DNA of 64,000 nt from Limnanthes douglasii subsp. nivea (Eukaryota > Streptophyta > Magnoliopsida > Brassicales > Limnanthaceae): positions 293,860,009-293,924,008 of the forward strand of contig JAUPFV010000004.1 of assembly GCA_036936605.1 (NCBI GenBank), read 5' to 3'. Below are positions 34,740 through 45,812 of this stretch, in pieces. The position numbers were made by a program, and so were the translations under genes. Position 1 is the first letter of the stretch, and each line of letters starts with the position of its first letter. The notes under the pieces were generated by a model. The model searched no databases and was not told where the DNA came from. It saw only the letters and a program-made list of their open reading frames with translations.

Positions 34740-35160
34740 TAATTATTTATTTTAAATTTGATATGTAATTGATATTAATTTAAAAAAAGCCAAAAAAATT
34801 AAAACAATCGAGAATTAAATAAAGAAGAGAAATGAAGATAAAAGATTAAATAAAAATCTATATGGTTGTTATATATATGGATATGGGTTAGAATATATTA
34901 TTTTAGCTAAAATAAAAACATAAAATCCACTATTTTTGGTATACATAATAGGCATTAGGGTTAAAAAAATCATCAAACATTAAATTACATTATCTTCGCA
35001 AAATTGTTGCTCTTCATAAGAAATTGCTAGGTTTTTTCAAACCTTCATAGAAACATAATTTAATAAAATATAAATAAATACAATAATCAACTAAGAGAAG
35101 TTTACTTATAGTTTTATATTTTATTTTTATTTTTTGCTTTTAATACCATTAGCTCCAACC
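34740..35160. repeat. Repeat 'X', left copy
   Basis: Shares with 41350-41830 a series of blocks in the same order: TATATATGGA(T/C)ATGG, TATTATTTTAG(C/T)(T)AAAATAA, ATAATAGGCA, ATCATCAAACAT, ATTGCTAGGTTTT, GAGAAACATAA-like and ACTTATAGTTTT. Probably LTR DNA of an unidentified family. Confidence 0.6.
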
Positions 35161-35337
35161 AATATCCAATTTATTATAGGTATGATGTAAAATATTTGCT
35201 TAATTCAATTCAAGAACAAGTTTTCTTAGTATTTTTAATGTATTTGTTAGAATGCAACCAAAATAGTCATACATCCCACAACGATTATACATGGGAATGA
35301 TCAATGATATATAAATATGAAAATATTTTAACTAGTA

Positions 35338-35495
35338 CGATACCTTTTAAAAGTGGACCAAAAAACAAAATAACATGAGCCTTTGGTCCAAAAATGGACA
35401 ATATCATAGTAGTTTTGAGATCGGGTTATTCCTACTTACATATGGAGGCGGAATATAAAGTTCCCATAATTGCAACAAATGGTATTAGAGCTTTG
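35338..35495 (+). repeat. Repeat 'Y' with degraded PBS, left copy
   Basis: CCTTTTAAAAGTGGACC ... GGACAATATCATAGTAGT ... GAGATCGGGTTATTCCTA ... TGGTATTAGAGC. Matches 40193-40345. Confidence 0.65.
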
Positions 35496-35528
35496 GGTAT
35501 GAAATTATGTTTTGTATTAGGGTTTACA

Positions 35529-36869
35529 ATGTCATCTACATCAACAAAATACAAAATTGAAATATTTGGTGGAGGATCCATCTTAACATTGTGGAAGATT
35601 AAGTTCAAATCTTCATTAGTACTGTAAGGGTTGTGGAAGGTTGTACAGAATAAGTTTCCAGAATAGATGAAAGAAGAGAAGAAGCAAGATCTTCAAAAAA
35701 TGGGTTTATATTTGATCTAATGAGTGTAAAGAACATTTTTTTCACGATTTAGTGGTGAGAAGAGTGTTTCTTGAGCATAAAAGAAATTGGAAGAATTTTA
35801 CTCAGAGAAATCGGCTGCGAAACGATTATACTTGAAGAAACACTTGTACAATTTCAGATTACAGAAGCTATGTCCATAACTAAAGATCTAGATAAAATAA
35901 AAAATAAAATATTATGTGTTAACATGCACATGTACTACGTAGCATCTCAGTTGCTGTCTTTGTTAAAAACAAAGAGAGAAGTAGCCGCCAGGAAGCGGCT
36001 AGGGTTTTGTGTTTATTAGAGAATCTTTTTTTATTATCATGCAAACCCAAGTAAAGCTCTTAATATATAGAGAACTTAAAGGCATATACAAGGAAACTTA
36101 ATATACTGAATATTCTAACACTAAATGTTTTTTTCTCCTTGCAAAAGTGTGTCTCATAGTTGCTCCATCAGCTATATATTCTAACATTATGGATTTGGAG
36201 AACATTGATATCATCGTTAAGGATAAAAATCAAGATTCTTTTGTATTGATATCCTTATCAACTTCCTATGAGAACTTCGTGGATCCCATAATGTATGGTA
36301 ATGATAAATTATCTCTAGCGGATGTCAAAGAGGCACTGAAATCAAAAGAGTCGAGATAGTTGCATCCAGACAATCAGGCGGAAGGGGAAGATCTTATGAC
36401 CAGGGAAAGATCTATCAACAAGGAATATTCTTTAAAGAAAAATAAATGGAGGTCCAAATCAAAAGACAAGAAAGCAAACGGTTATGAATATCGAAAGCAA
36501 TATCATTATAAGAGAGACTGTCCAAAATTGAAATGTAAGAATGGAAATCAAAAGGAAAATACTACAAACCTAGTAGAAGATGTGAACAATTCTGATAACA
36601 GTGAAAACAATAGTAGAAGAGATGTGTTATGTGTGAGTTCAGACTATGGAAAAATATCTTTGGTACTTGATATTGGTGTTACTTATCACATGTGTCAGTT
36701 CAAACATTGGTTTGATACTTATAAACCAATGCAATTAACTATTTATTTAAGGAATAATCAGTTGTTTCATGTTGGCGGTATCAGTAACATCAGGATCATT
36801 ATACTCGATGGGTTTATTTTTGGACACTACACTCTCAGGGTTACAAGTATCATGCAGACGATGATGTAA
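35529..36869 (+). pseudogene. Copia-2 gag and start of protease
   Basis: MSSTSTKYKIEIFGGGS at 35529 and SILTLWKIKFKSSLVL are the conserved copia gag start. After the solo-LTR insertion, MDLENIDIIVKD (36190) and LSTSYENFVDPIMYG (36257) are the UBN2 gag core. The zinc knuckle near 36490 is damaged (YEYRKQYHYKRDC, two Cys lost). The protease block reads LVLDIGVTYHMCQFKHWF near 36662, where D-S-G is expected, so DIG replaces it. Stops and frameshifts are frequent. Confidence 0.75.
35961..36120 (-). mobile_element. Internally deleted solo LTR of the copia-1 family
   Basis: Read on the minus strand it starts TGTTAGAATATTCAG, has AAGTTTCCTTGTATA and AGTTCTCTATATATT, then ACAAAACCCTAGCCGC, and ends AACA with both TG and CA ends. 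These are the landmarks of the LTRs at 24455 and 29166, but about 150 bp of the left half is absent. It sits in the gag of the copia-2 element in opposite orientation. No clear TSD. Confidence 0.8.
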
Positions 36870-39720
36870 TAAAAGTGACAAAGGGCTCAATGGTGTGTAT
36901 GAAAGGTAGTTTGCAAAAGGGGCTACGTTCTCTAAGGAAGTGTTGTTATGAGAGATGATGATGCTGCAATAGCATCATTAGGGAGTGATAGCCAAAGTCA
37001 GCAGAATCAGAATCAATTGGGGAATTTGTGTCTCAGTCACATAAGTGAAAAAAGATTAGATGTTTTGGGAATAAGAAATTTGTTGAAAGGGTATAAATAA
37101 TAAGCATTGAGATTTTTTTTAATACCATGTGTTTGGTATACAAACTAGAGTCAAATTCTGCAAGTCGGTTGTAAGAAAGACTAAAACGATAATGTATTAC
37201 ATTCGCTTAGATATTTGGGGCCCAAACAGAATTCCATCTAAGAGTAGATCCAGATATTAGATGAGTTTGATCTATGATACCAAAGATAAGAAACGTTAAA
37301 TCTTTGTGAAATAAAATGTAATGATTGAGAAGCAGACAAGAAGAAAATCAAACTTCTTATGGCAGATTATGGGTTAGAATTTTGCATTCGTGAGTTCAAC
37401 GAGTTCTACGAATTTGAACGAATAATGCATCATCATACTTCTTGTAGAACACCAAAACAAGATGGGACTGTAAAATAAACAACAACAACATAATGTTTTG
37501 TGACAACGCACGAAGCATGCTCTCCAATTCTGGTGTCGAAAAGGATTTTTAGGCTGAAGCTATCAATACAACGTGTTACTTTGTGAATCAGTCTCCATCA
37601 ACGACTATTGATTGTGAATATCCTTTTGAAATTTCATATGGGGCGTCAGTTGATTAGAATAGTTGAGGGTGTTCGGTTGTCCTACACATGTGAGAGATGG
37701 TAAACTTAAGCCAATGGAAAATAGGTGCATGTTTCTAGGATATGCTACTGGAGTGAAGTGTTATAGGTTATGATGTACCTCTCCGAAGTCTCCATATTTT
37801 ATCATCAGTATGAACATGACTTTTGACGAGTTTTCTTTGCTAGACAGTCGTAAGGAAGTTGGAGAAATGTTCGAACCAGATTCGGTTACGAGTAAACATG
37901 TGAAGCTTGAAGTAGAATCAGTTCATAGCAGGTCTAGTAATTTCAACGGTTTTAAGATGGATCCAAAATTAGGAGGTGAAGCGTCAGTGTTGGGTGATAG
38001 TGATGATGATGCTCCCGAACCAGAAGAACAACCTTATAACATAACATTAGGTAGATAAATAAGATATATTAGACCACCAAAAAGGTATGCAAATCTAGTT
38101 GCATATTCTTTGTAAGTTGCGAAAGAAGTTAATATGCAGGAACCTAGTAATAATACAGAAGTTATAGCGAGTTTAGAAGTAAATTGGTCAATTGATGCAA
38201 TGGTGGAAGCGATAGAATCTCTTCATAAGAATTAGATATGGAAGCTTGTTGAGTTGCCTAAATGATCAAAGGTAGCAGACTGCAAATGAGTTTTAAATAA
38301 AAAGAAAGGTAATCCAGGGGTTTATACACCTCGATTCAAGGCAAGATTTTTCCATAAGGGTTTTACTCAAAAGGAAGGAATCGATCGTAATGAAGTGTTT
38401 TCTCTAGTGGTGAAACATAGTTCGATTCGAGATTTGTTAGCTATGGTAATTTTGCAAGATCAAAAACTTGAGCAGTTAGATGTAAAGACTGCATATCTAC
38501 ATGGTGAACTGGAGAAACGAATCTACATGAGCTAACCAGATGGATTTATCGAACCTAATATGGAGGATAATTTTTTTCTACTGAAAAAGTCACTATATAG
38601 TTTGAAACAATCACCTATGCAACATTACATATGTTTTGATAGACCCATGATGTCAAGAAGGTTCACGAGAAGTCTATATGACAATTCTGTGTATCATCAA
38701 AAGATGTCAGATGATTTTTATTTTTACTTGTTGTTTTATGTGGCTAATATGCTTATTGTTCCTTGTAGTATGTCACATATTGTCCAGATAAAGAAGCAAC
38801 TTAGTGTCGAGTTTGAGATAAAGGATCTAAGTAGAGCAAGACGATTCTTGGTATGAAGATTATCAAGAACAAACGTTTAAGAGCATTAGACTTGTCTCAA
38901 TGAAGCTACATTGAGAAAGTGTTATAAAGATTAAACATATTTGATGCTAAGGCAGTTAGCATCCCATTTGCTACTCATTTCAAGTTATCTGCAACAGGAT
39001 TGGCCAAGGAATGGCTGAGTTAGAATATTATCAAAGGTTCCACATTTAAGCGTAGTTGGTAAAATCATGTATGTTATAGTATAAACATGTCTTGACATTT
39101 CACAGGCGGTTAATGTAATCAGCAGGTCCATAGGATGCCCTGGGATAGAACACTGGTAGTCAGTGAAATGAATAATTCGATATCTTAAGAGTACTGCAAA
39201 TGTTGGCTTGATATTCAATAAGACCAATATTGATGGATATTTGAACGATATGGTAGGATCAATGTTTGATTTTATTAATTCTTATTTTGTATGTGATATG
39301 GATAAAATATGATATTTGACACGATATGTGTTTAGTTTAGTTGGGAGTACGATCATTTGGAAAGCGCATTTGTAAGATACTCAAGATTTGTCTACAACAG
39401 ACGCAAAGTACATGGTGCTAACATAAGAAGTTAAAGAGGTAATATATTTTCAAGGTTTGGTGACAAATTTGAGCTTGTATAAAACTACTACAAAAGTGTT
39501 TTGTGAAAGTCAAAGCGGCATACACTTAAAGGTAACCAGATGTAGCATGAGCATATAAAGCACATAAATGTCAGGTAGTATACTCTTGGTGATATAATAT
39601 CAAAATAAATTGTTAATGTAAAGAAAGTGTCTACACATGATAATCCCACAGATAGAATGGCCAAAATATTATTGGTTCAAACATTTAGAGAGTGCCTAAC
39701 CTGTATTGGTTTTCGCATCA
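36870..39720 (+). pseudogene. Copia-2 pol: integrase, RT, RNase H remnants
   Basis: GAG-pre-integrase: LSHISEKRLDVLGIRNLLKG near 37032. Integrase: YIRLDIWGP (37199), ADYGLEFC (37362; the family has D-N-G) and TPKQDGTVK (37450; the catalytic Glu region is lost). RT: VYTPRFKARF (38320), LEQLDVKTAYLHGELEKRIYM (38468), LYSLKQSP (38594) and FYVANMLIV (38736), where Y-V-D-D is expected, so both Asp are gone. RNase H traces: STTDAKYMVLT (39393) and VFCESQSGIHL (39500). The many stops and lost catalytic residues show an ancient copy. Confidence 0.8.
37810..38058 (+). pseudogene. Copia-2 linker between integrase and RT
   Basis: An open stretch (MTFDEFSLLDSRKEVG ... DDDAPEPEEQPYNI) that fits the variable acidic linker between integrase and RT of copia polyproteins. 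It is not a separate gene. Confidence 0.6.
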
Positions 39721-39834
39721 TCAAGGGAATGCCTTAGGGGAATTTGGTGAGTTAGGAGAAGAGAATTTTCTTTGTTGATAGTGAAGAAAGGATATTCTCC
39801 TCAAGCGGAATATTTTTCAAGGATGAGTAAAATA

Positions 39835-40188
39835 ATGTTGACAGATGTGTCCGCTGATATAATATTGTGTCATTGATGGTGTACATTTGTGTTAAAATAT
39901 AGCATGGTTATAGTTTATAGCGTTATTTATATGATCCATTAAGCCCATTATCTACTAAGTCTATTTGTTCTCTATATATAGATTACTAGGTATACATAAT
40001 AGCACATTTAACAATATGCAACCCTTTTCTATTATGGTGAAACTCTCTTTTTTTTCGGCGCCCGTAGACGTAAACATTGCCGAACCAAGTTAAAATCTTG
40101 TGTTCTTTTCTTTCATGTACTTTATTTTGTTATGTGTTTGAGTCATTTATGATATATTGCACAGTGATTCATAACAAATTGGTATAAA
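39835..40188 (+). repeat. Probable 3' LTR of copia-2
   Basis: Starts TGTTGACAGATGTGTCC after a Gly/purine-rich stretch and ends TTCATAACA followed by AATTGGTATAAAAG, the usual LTR end plus PBS look. It has a TATA-like CTATATATAGATT near 39972. The matching 5' LTR is not clear. Confidence 0.5.
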
Positions 40189-40192
40189 AGTT

Positions 40193-40345
40193 AATTCCTT
40201 TTGGAAGTGGACTGAAAGCAAAACCGGACGGGTTTTCGGATCCAAAGCGGATAATATAATACTAGTGTTGAGATCATTTTGTTCTTATTTATATACGAAA
40301 TCAGAATACACGGTACCCTTTATTCCTAAAAATTGTGTCAGAGCT
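40193..40345 (+). repeat. Repeat 'Y', right copy
   Basis: CCTTTTGGAAGTGGACTG ... GGATAATATAATACTAGTG ... GTGTCAGAGCTCTAGA; see 35338-35495. Confidence 0.65.
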
Positions 40346-40350
40346 CTAGA

Positions 40351-41234
40351 CCAGACGTAATGCAATGTTGTTTAAATTCTTAGAAATCGAAGATGATTAA
40401 CCAGTTGTCATGCTCATTGTGAATGATCTGCTCTATAGATCACTAGTGTGATCTAGTTTTGTGAGTGCTTGTGGATCATCAAAATGAATAGATTTCAATA
40501 ATATTATTTTTCTTAATAGTAGTTGTCATATGATAAAAAACAAATATTTTTTCATAAACTTTTATAAAGTAATCGGGTTTCATGTATAATCGAAATTCAC
40601 ATAAAAATGAAAAAAAGATCTATGTTAAATTTTATATGTAGTTTTTTAGTCTAATTAATATGAGTTATTAAGCAATGAGGGTGTTTTAACACCTAATGCT
40701 CCAAACCAACTGAAACGGGCAATAATGACCCAACATTCGCTAAATAGATTAGTTAGAATGCTTAAGAAAACTAAACATTGCACAAACCACAAGTGTTTTT
40801 AGGTCATTATGCTTATTTTGAGTTTAAGTGTCATTTAGGATACTTCATCACCTATTTCCTTAAGCCAATTGGCTCAGGATTTATTGACTATCAAATGAAT
40901 TAAAAAATGATAGAAAAAAGATTCTGTTGAAAAAGTTAGATTATTTTAGTTTATTAAAAATGTCTAAAATAATTTCAATATAATAATAATATGTTAAAAA
41001 TATAAAAATAAGTTGTATGATTTAGAATTCTTCAAATATTTAGCTAATAACATGTGATTGAAGGATTCCACTAGGTCTCATTAATTTTTCTTAAGTTTAA
41101 AATTTTAGTATTGTTATATATTTTTTTATAAATATTTATTTATCATAGTTTTGTTGTGATAATTTAGTTATCTCTTTGTTCGGGACTAGCAAACAATTAA
41201 GCATTGATATTTTAAATAATAAATATATCTTTGA

Positions 41235-41296
<62 letters not shown>

Positions 41297-41349
41297 CAAT
41301 AACTTATTTGTTAGTTTGATTAATAAATGAATAAAGTACACTAATATGT
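40351..41349. other. Non-coding AT-rich stretch with an (AT)n run
   Basis: No coding signal. A ~56 bp (AT)n microsatellite lies at 41238-41293. Confidence 0.6.
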
Positions 41350-41830
41350 ATTTATTTTTAATTTGATAGGTATTTGGGAGTTAATTGAAAAACAAAAATG
41401 GTTTGAATAAAAATAAAATAAATATAGAATAGAAAAAAAGATTATTGATTAAATAAAGTAGAAATAAAAAAAGAGGAATGATCAAATAAAAAAAACTATA
41501 TGGTTTATATATGGACATGGATTATGATCTATTATTTTAGTTAAAATAATAAAGATTATATAATCCATTAATTTGTTTATAAATAATAGGCACTATCGTT
41601 CAAGAAAGCATCATCAAACATCTAATATTATTGTATTCACAAAAACACTCGCTCATTCGGAAGATATTGCTAGGTTTTAATAACCTTGAGAGAAACATAA
41701 AAATAGGAAAAGGGTGAAGATAATAGTTACCAAAGAGAACTTTACTTATAGTTTTTAGTTTTTTTTTATATTTTTTTCTTTTTATATTTGTAGGTTTAGC
41801 TTATTTGTTTATTTTTTTATGAAAGGTTAT
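41350..41830. repeat. Repeat 'X', right copy
   Basis: Same blocks as 34740-35160 in the same orientation, about 6.6 kb away. It lies just left of the gypsy-1 insertion. Confidence 0.6.
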
Positions 41831-41912
41831 TGAACTAATACCTAGTTTCTTATATGCACGAAATAAATTAATTTAAAATATGGATAAAAACGAATTTTAT
41901 TAATATTATCAT

Positions 41913-42405
41913 TGGTGTGGATAATAATTGCCTGAGGGTAGGCTGGTAATTTCAAGTGGAGTTTTATGATGGTGTGTGGGTGTTTAACAGTGGTATGTGG
42001 TGTTTAACGGTGGTGGTGGGTGTTTAACGGTTAGAGTAGAGAGTAGAGAGATGATTAAGCAGCTTGGTAGCAGTTAATTCTCATTACCCATAGTTAATGC
42101 GGGTGGTTGGGTATTTATAGTGTAATGTTTGGGCCCTTATGGGCTTTCGGGTCATGTTTAATGGACCCAGGTCATGTTCAAAGACCCATGAGCTATAAGT
42201 AGGAGAGCAAGTAGCTTAGTCAAGAAGTGTTTAGGTTTTTTAGTACTTTTGTCATAGTTCGAACAACCTTAAGTTCACAGTGTTCACAGAAATCTGTCCG
42301 GTCCAAGTGACATGTTTGATCCCTGTCCATGTAACCTGTCTGGTATTCGGAGAGACTAGACCGATTTACCCTTGTTCGGGGAGCATACTGAATTCGGACT
42401 CATCA
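41913..42405 (-). repeat. 3' LTR of gypsy copy 1
   Basis: 493 bp. The minus strand has a TATA box ACTATAAATACCC at about 42109-42121. This region is absent from the 5' LTR of the same copy. Confidence 0.88.
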
Positions 42406-42419
42406 GGAGCCCCTTTTTT
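42406..42419 (-). promoter_or_regulatory. Polypurine tract of gypsy copy 1
   Basis: AAAAAAGGGGCTCC on the minus strand directly before the 3' LTR; the same sequence occurs at 56060-56073 in copy 2. Confidence 0.8.
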
Positions 42420-42561
42420 AGGTGTTTGAGCAAGTATTCTTGTCAAAGAACTGAAAAATAGTCCGACGTCAGAAGTGGTTTTCAACCCGGACAGATCTAT
42501 GGGTATACCCGGACAGATTAAGCTTTCACGAATTCAAAATGGTTTTTGTCAGAGTTAGTGG

Positions 42562-42740
42562 GACACGTGTCGCTCTCTGATTGGTTACTCCAGCCGTTTT
42601 TTCACCTTGAATTTCGCACCACCTTCTTCAACAAGTAACCTCTTTAATTACAAGTAGTGACATCAGCGCCGTCTTTTAATCATTGCCAAACTTTTCGAAT
42701 TCTCCTAGGAATCAACTCCTTTTTTCAGATTTACTATAAA
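42562..42740 (+). promoter_or_regulatory. Putative promoter of the antisense gene (copy 1)
   Basis: A G-box palindrome GACACGTGTC (42562-42571), an inverted CCAAT box ATTGG (42580-42584) and a TATA box TATAAA (42735-42740) lie in this order on the plus strand, about 100 bp before the gene start. The same three elements are at the matching places in copy 2 (56213-56393), with the palindrome extended to 14 bp there. They lie inside the element, not in the LTR. Confidence 0.6.
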
Positions 42741-42840
42741 TTCAAACTCATTTCCGACTGTTTTACCATCTCTTTCAGATTCACTCTGCAAATTTACTCA
42801 GAGATTTCTCTCTCTAAAGCAAAGGTTTTCTGGGTAGTTT

Positions 42841-45812
42841 ATTTTTACAGCAAGAACAGCACTGATCAAAGGTGGGTGGCTCAATCTTTCGGAGTTAGAA
42901 AGAGCACAAAAAGTTGATAAGGAGAGACGAATAGCAGCAGGGCTACCTTCATCACCCGTTGATAAACCAGTCGCCTCTGTTACTGAGTCCGATCGAGGCT
43001 CATCTTCCGCCAAAGGTACTAAGCCCAAAAAACTCTTTCAATCCACCCTTTCGCCCATAGTCTCTGGTTCCTCAGTTCAGGAGTCAGTACCTGCTGTTGA
43101 GCCAGGAGTCACAGTTACAAGCGTTAGGAAAACTTCGCCTTTTATTGCAATGGGGTCCGACACAGAGCACTCTCCGGAGAAGCTGGTGGTTAAAAGGTCA
43201 AGCCGGCTAGTCAAAGGGCTAGCTTCCAAGAATACTCCCTCCAAATCGGGGGCAAAAAATAGTGGCTCTGGGTCTGGAGTGCCCATAAGTTCTCCCCGGG
43301 AAAGGCCATCTGGTCCGGATGCCAGTAGTCCGGTACCTCCAAGAGAGACTTCTGCCTCTGAGCCCCAGCCTGAGATAAGAAGTCAAAAAACACAGAAGGC
43401 CAGCAGTCCGGTAGCCAGGCTGAGCCAAGCTTTAACCCTCTCCGGACCACTACCACAGACATTCTCCCAACAATTATGGAGGAAAGAATGGAGGACTCTG
43501 CTGAAGAGGTCCCTTTTGAGTCTGAGTCCTCCGGCCATACTGAAAATGCTGCTGCTGCTGCCAAAAAAGGTAAGGAAAAACTGTACTTGAGGCATCCGGA
43601 CCTGCCGGAGTGCCTTGACGAGAAGGTGGGGCCGTGTTTCCACAGAGTTGAGCTCAAATATCTCTTGGCCTTACAGAAGACCAAGTATGCATTCATCCAT
43701 ACTTCTGACCTGGGTCGAATGCGCACAAAATGGGGGATCCCAGAAAATGTAAAGATAAGGATCCTCATAGATCTGGAGACCCATATGGATTGCAAGAGGA
43801 ACGAAATAGTCTTTTTTACAGAGCTATTTAATTGGGGACTCAGGTTCCCACTGGACCTGGAGATCGTTCGATACTTCCACCTGGTGAAGCTCTGCCCGAG
43901 CCAGCTGAGCCCCAATGGCTGGTATACTCTGATGTCATGTATCATGGCATCTAGGCTGTCTGGGATCCCTCTCCCTATGGAAGATTTCGCAGCGGTGGCC
44001 AACCTTTGCAAGCATCACCAATTCCCCTTCTACCACTTCAATATGGGGAATGATCTCAAGGCTGTTGATGATCTCTTGGAGTCAGAGAGCAAATGGAGGA
44101 GCCAATTTCTGTTTGTCAGTGGCGCTTGGGAGAACGGCAAAAAGATCAAGGCCGAAGAGAACCCAAGCCTCCTCAGGAGTAGGTGGAGGAGTGACCGTAA
44201 GTTTCTTACTTTAACTCTTTGTCCATTTCTTCCTTCTTTAAGTTGGTTTAAATTAACTGATCTTTCTTTTCTTTTAATAGAACTGCCAAAGGAGTTCGGG
44301 GATTATTTGAAGGCCGGACAAGTTACCTGTGGCAAAATCAATGCTTGGGCCGCAGAGAACTGGGAGAATCGATTCCACAAAGCCTTCACCCCTGGAAATC
44401 TGGCAAGGTCTCACTTATGGAACACCACAGGTCGGAGAGACCTAACCTGGGAAGAGATCTCCACCCAGCCTCCTGAAGACATTATGCTTAGAAGGTCCCA
44501 CGAACTAGATGGGACACTCTTCCTACCTGCCCGGGCCAAAGCCCCAAGCAAAATGAAGGGCAAGAAGAGAGGAAAAAAGGGGGCAAGTGATGCTGAGAAG
44601 GATGCTCCAACAGACCCGGAGGGGCCGGCCCAGAGTCTAATTGATGCAGCTCTCTTGCAAGTAGTGGAGCACGAGACCGAAAGGCAGGAAGCAGACCTTC
44701 CAAAACCTCCAAGGGCTCCCAAAAGGACTCGCAAACAAGTAGGTGAAGGTGCTGACCGGGAAGCCAAGAAGAAAAAGACTTCTCAAGAAGATGAGCTTGC
44801 TCTCCGAGACCCGGAGCCCTCTTTCCCCACTGACCCCTCTGACCCAACGCAGGCCGAAGAGATCCTAAGGGACTTTCATACCGATGAGGTAGAGGGGGGA
44901 GATCTCAACCTCGATGGAGTAGACATCACTGGTCTAGCTGGGCTTGGTGAATACTTCCTTGGCCTCCCCAGAGATGAATTCGTAGGGCCCTACATTCCTC
45001 CAAGCAGCTCCAATACGGTCAACTTCAATGGTAAGACTTTCATTGTTTCTAGTGAAAAAGACACCATAGCCCATTCCTTGCTTAGCAATGTGCAGCCAGT
45101 TCTTACACTGGAGAGACAAGTCCGGAGTCAAGCAGACACCATCAAAGACCTCAAGTCTGAGAAGGAAAAGCTGTCCGAAGACCTCCGCACTGCTACTACC
45201 AATGCTGATTTGCTTAAGGAAGCAAATGAGGAGCTGAAGAGGAATCAAGATGAAAGCAACACAAAAGTTGCCACCCTAGAAGAAACCATAAAAGATCTTC
45301 GGGAGAAGCTGTCCGGTATGGAGAAGGACCTTACTATCTCAAGGGGAGAAACTACTACAAAGGAGAAGATTATCACCAACTTGACTACTGACAAGATTGC
45401 TCTAGAAAATGCAGTGACCCAGGCTGCTGAGGAGAAAACTGCTTTGTTAAGGGACCAAGAGGCCACAATCAACACCAAGATCAATGCCTACGCCATGGAG
45501 ATGATTAAAAGAAAAGAGTTATTGATTCAAAGGGTGAAGTCTGATATGGCTCTCCTTTTTCATGAAAAATTTCCGAAGAGGACCCTGGGGGACTTATGGC
45601 TCTATGTGGATGATGATGACCTTCCATATTATACAATGGTCGAAGAGGATGGAATTTCCAGTGGGTCTTCATCTGATGATGAAGAGAGGACCGGAGAGAG
45701 CCCAGGTGAAGAGGAGAATGATCCCAAAGGCAAGAAGGTAGTCGAAGGGGGGAGCGACTCTAAGGGTAAGAAAGCAGATGAAGGGGAGACATCTTCAAAG
45801 GCTCAATCTTAA
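42841..45812 (+). CDS. Antisense gene (aORF) of gypsy copy 1: gypsy-transposon-domain, coiled-coil protein
   Basis: Plus strand, opposite to gag-pol. The frame starts IFTARTALIKGGWLNLSE at 42841, where copy 2 has ATG and this copy ATT; the first ATG here is 43150. A one-base deletion relative to copy 2 near 43396 shifts the frame, after which 778 codons (43476-45812) are open. In that part residues ~110-230 match the putative gypsy-type transposon domain (FNWGLRFPLD, LCPSQLSPNGWYTLMSCIM, FPFYHFNMGNDLKAV). Residues ~560-700 form a long coiled coil (LERQVRSQADTIKDLKSEKE onward), and an acidic tail ends the protein. A Lys/Arg-rich stretch near 420-430 may be a nuclear signal. An 84 bp intron (44197-44280) keeps the frame if retained. 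Function unknown; known Tat elements carry comparable antisense ORFs. Confidence 0.8.
44197..44280 (+). other. Intron of the antisense gene (copy 1)
   Basis: Donor GTAAGTTT and acceptor TTTTCTTTTAATAG, with an AT/T-rich interior. Length 84 bp, a multiple of three and free of stops, so both spliced and unspliced forms are open. The splice signals are conserved in copy 2 (57854-57938). Confidence 0.75.

Larger units (their letters stand above)
35205..40350 (+). mobile_element. Strongly decayed Ty1/copia element (second family)
   Basis: Gag starts at 35529 after a degraded PBS (TGGTATTAGAGC, 35484-35495). Domains follow in copia order to about 39720, and LTR-like DNA follows (39835-40188). A ~155 bp block that precedes the PBS (35338-35495) recurs at 40193-40345, also ending in a degraded PBS (GTGTCAGAGCTC). 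A reversed solo LTR of another family lies in gag. The borders are approximate and no TSD was found. Confidence 0.75.

Noticed and set aside
44411..44847. Minus-strand ORFs opposite the antisense gene
   Set aside because: Shadows of the aORF coding sequence; not on a pol frame and not conserved in copy 2.
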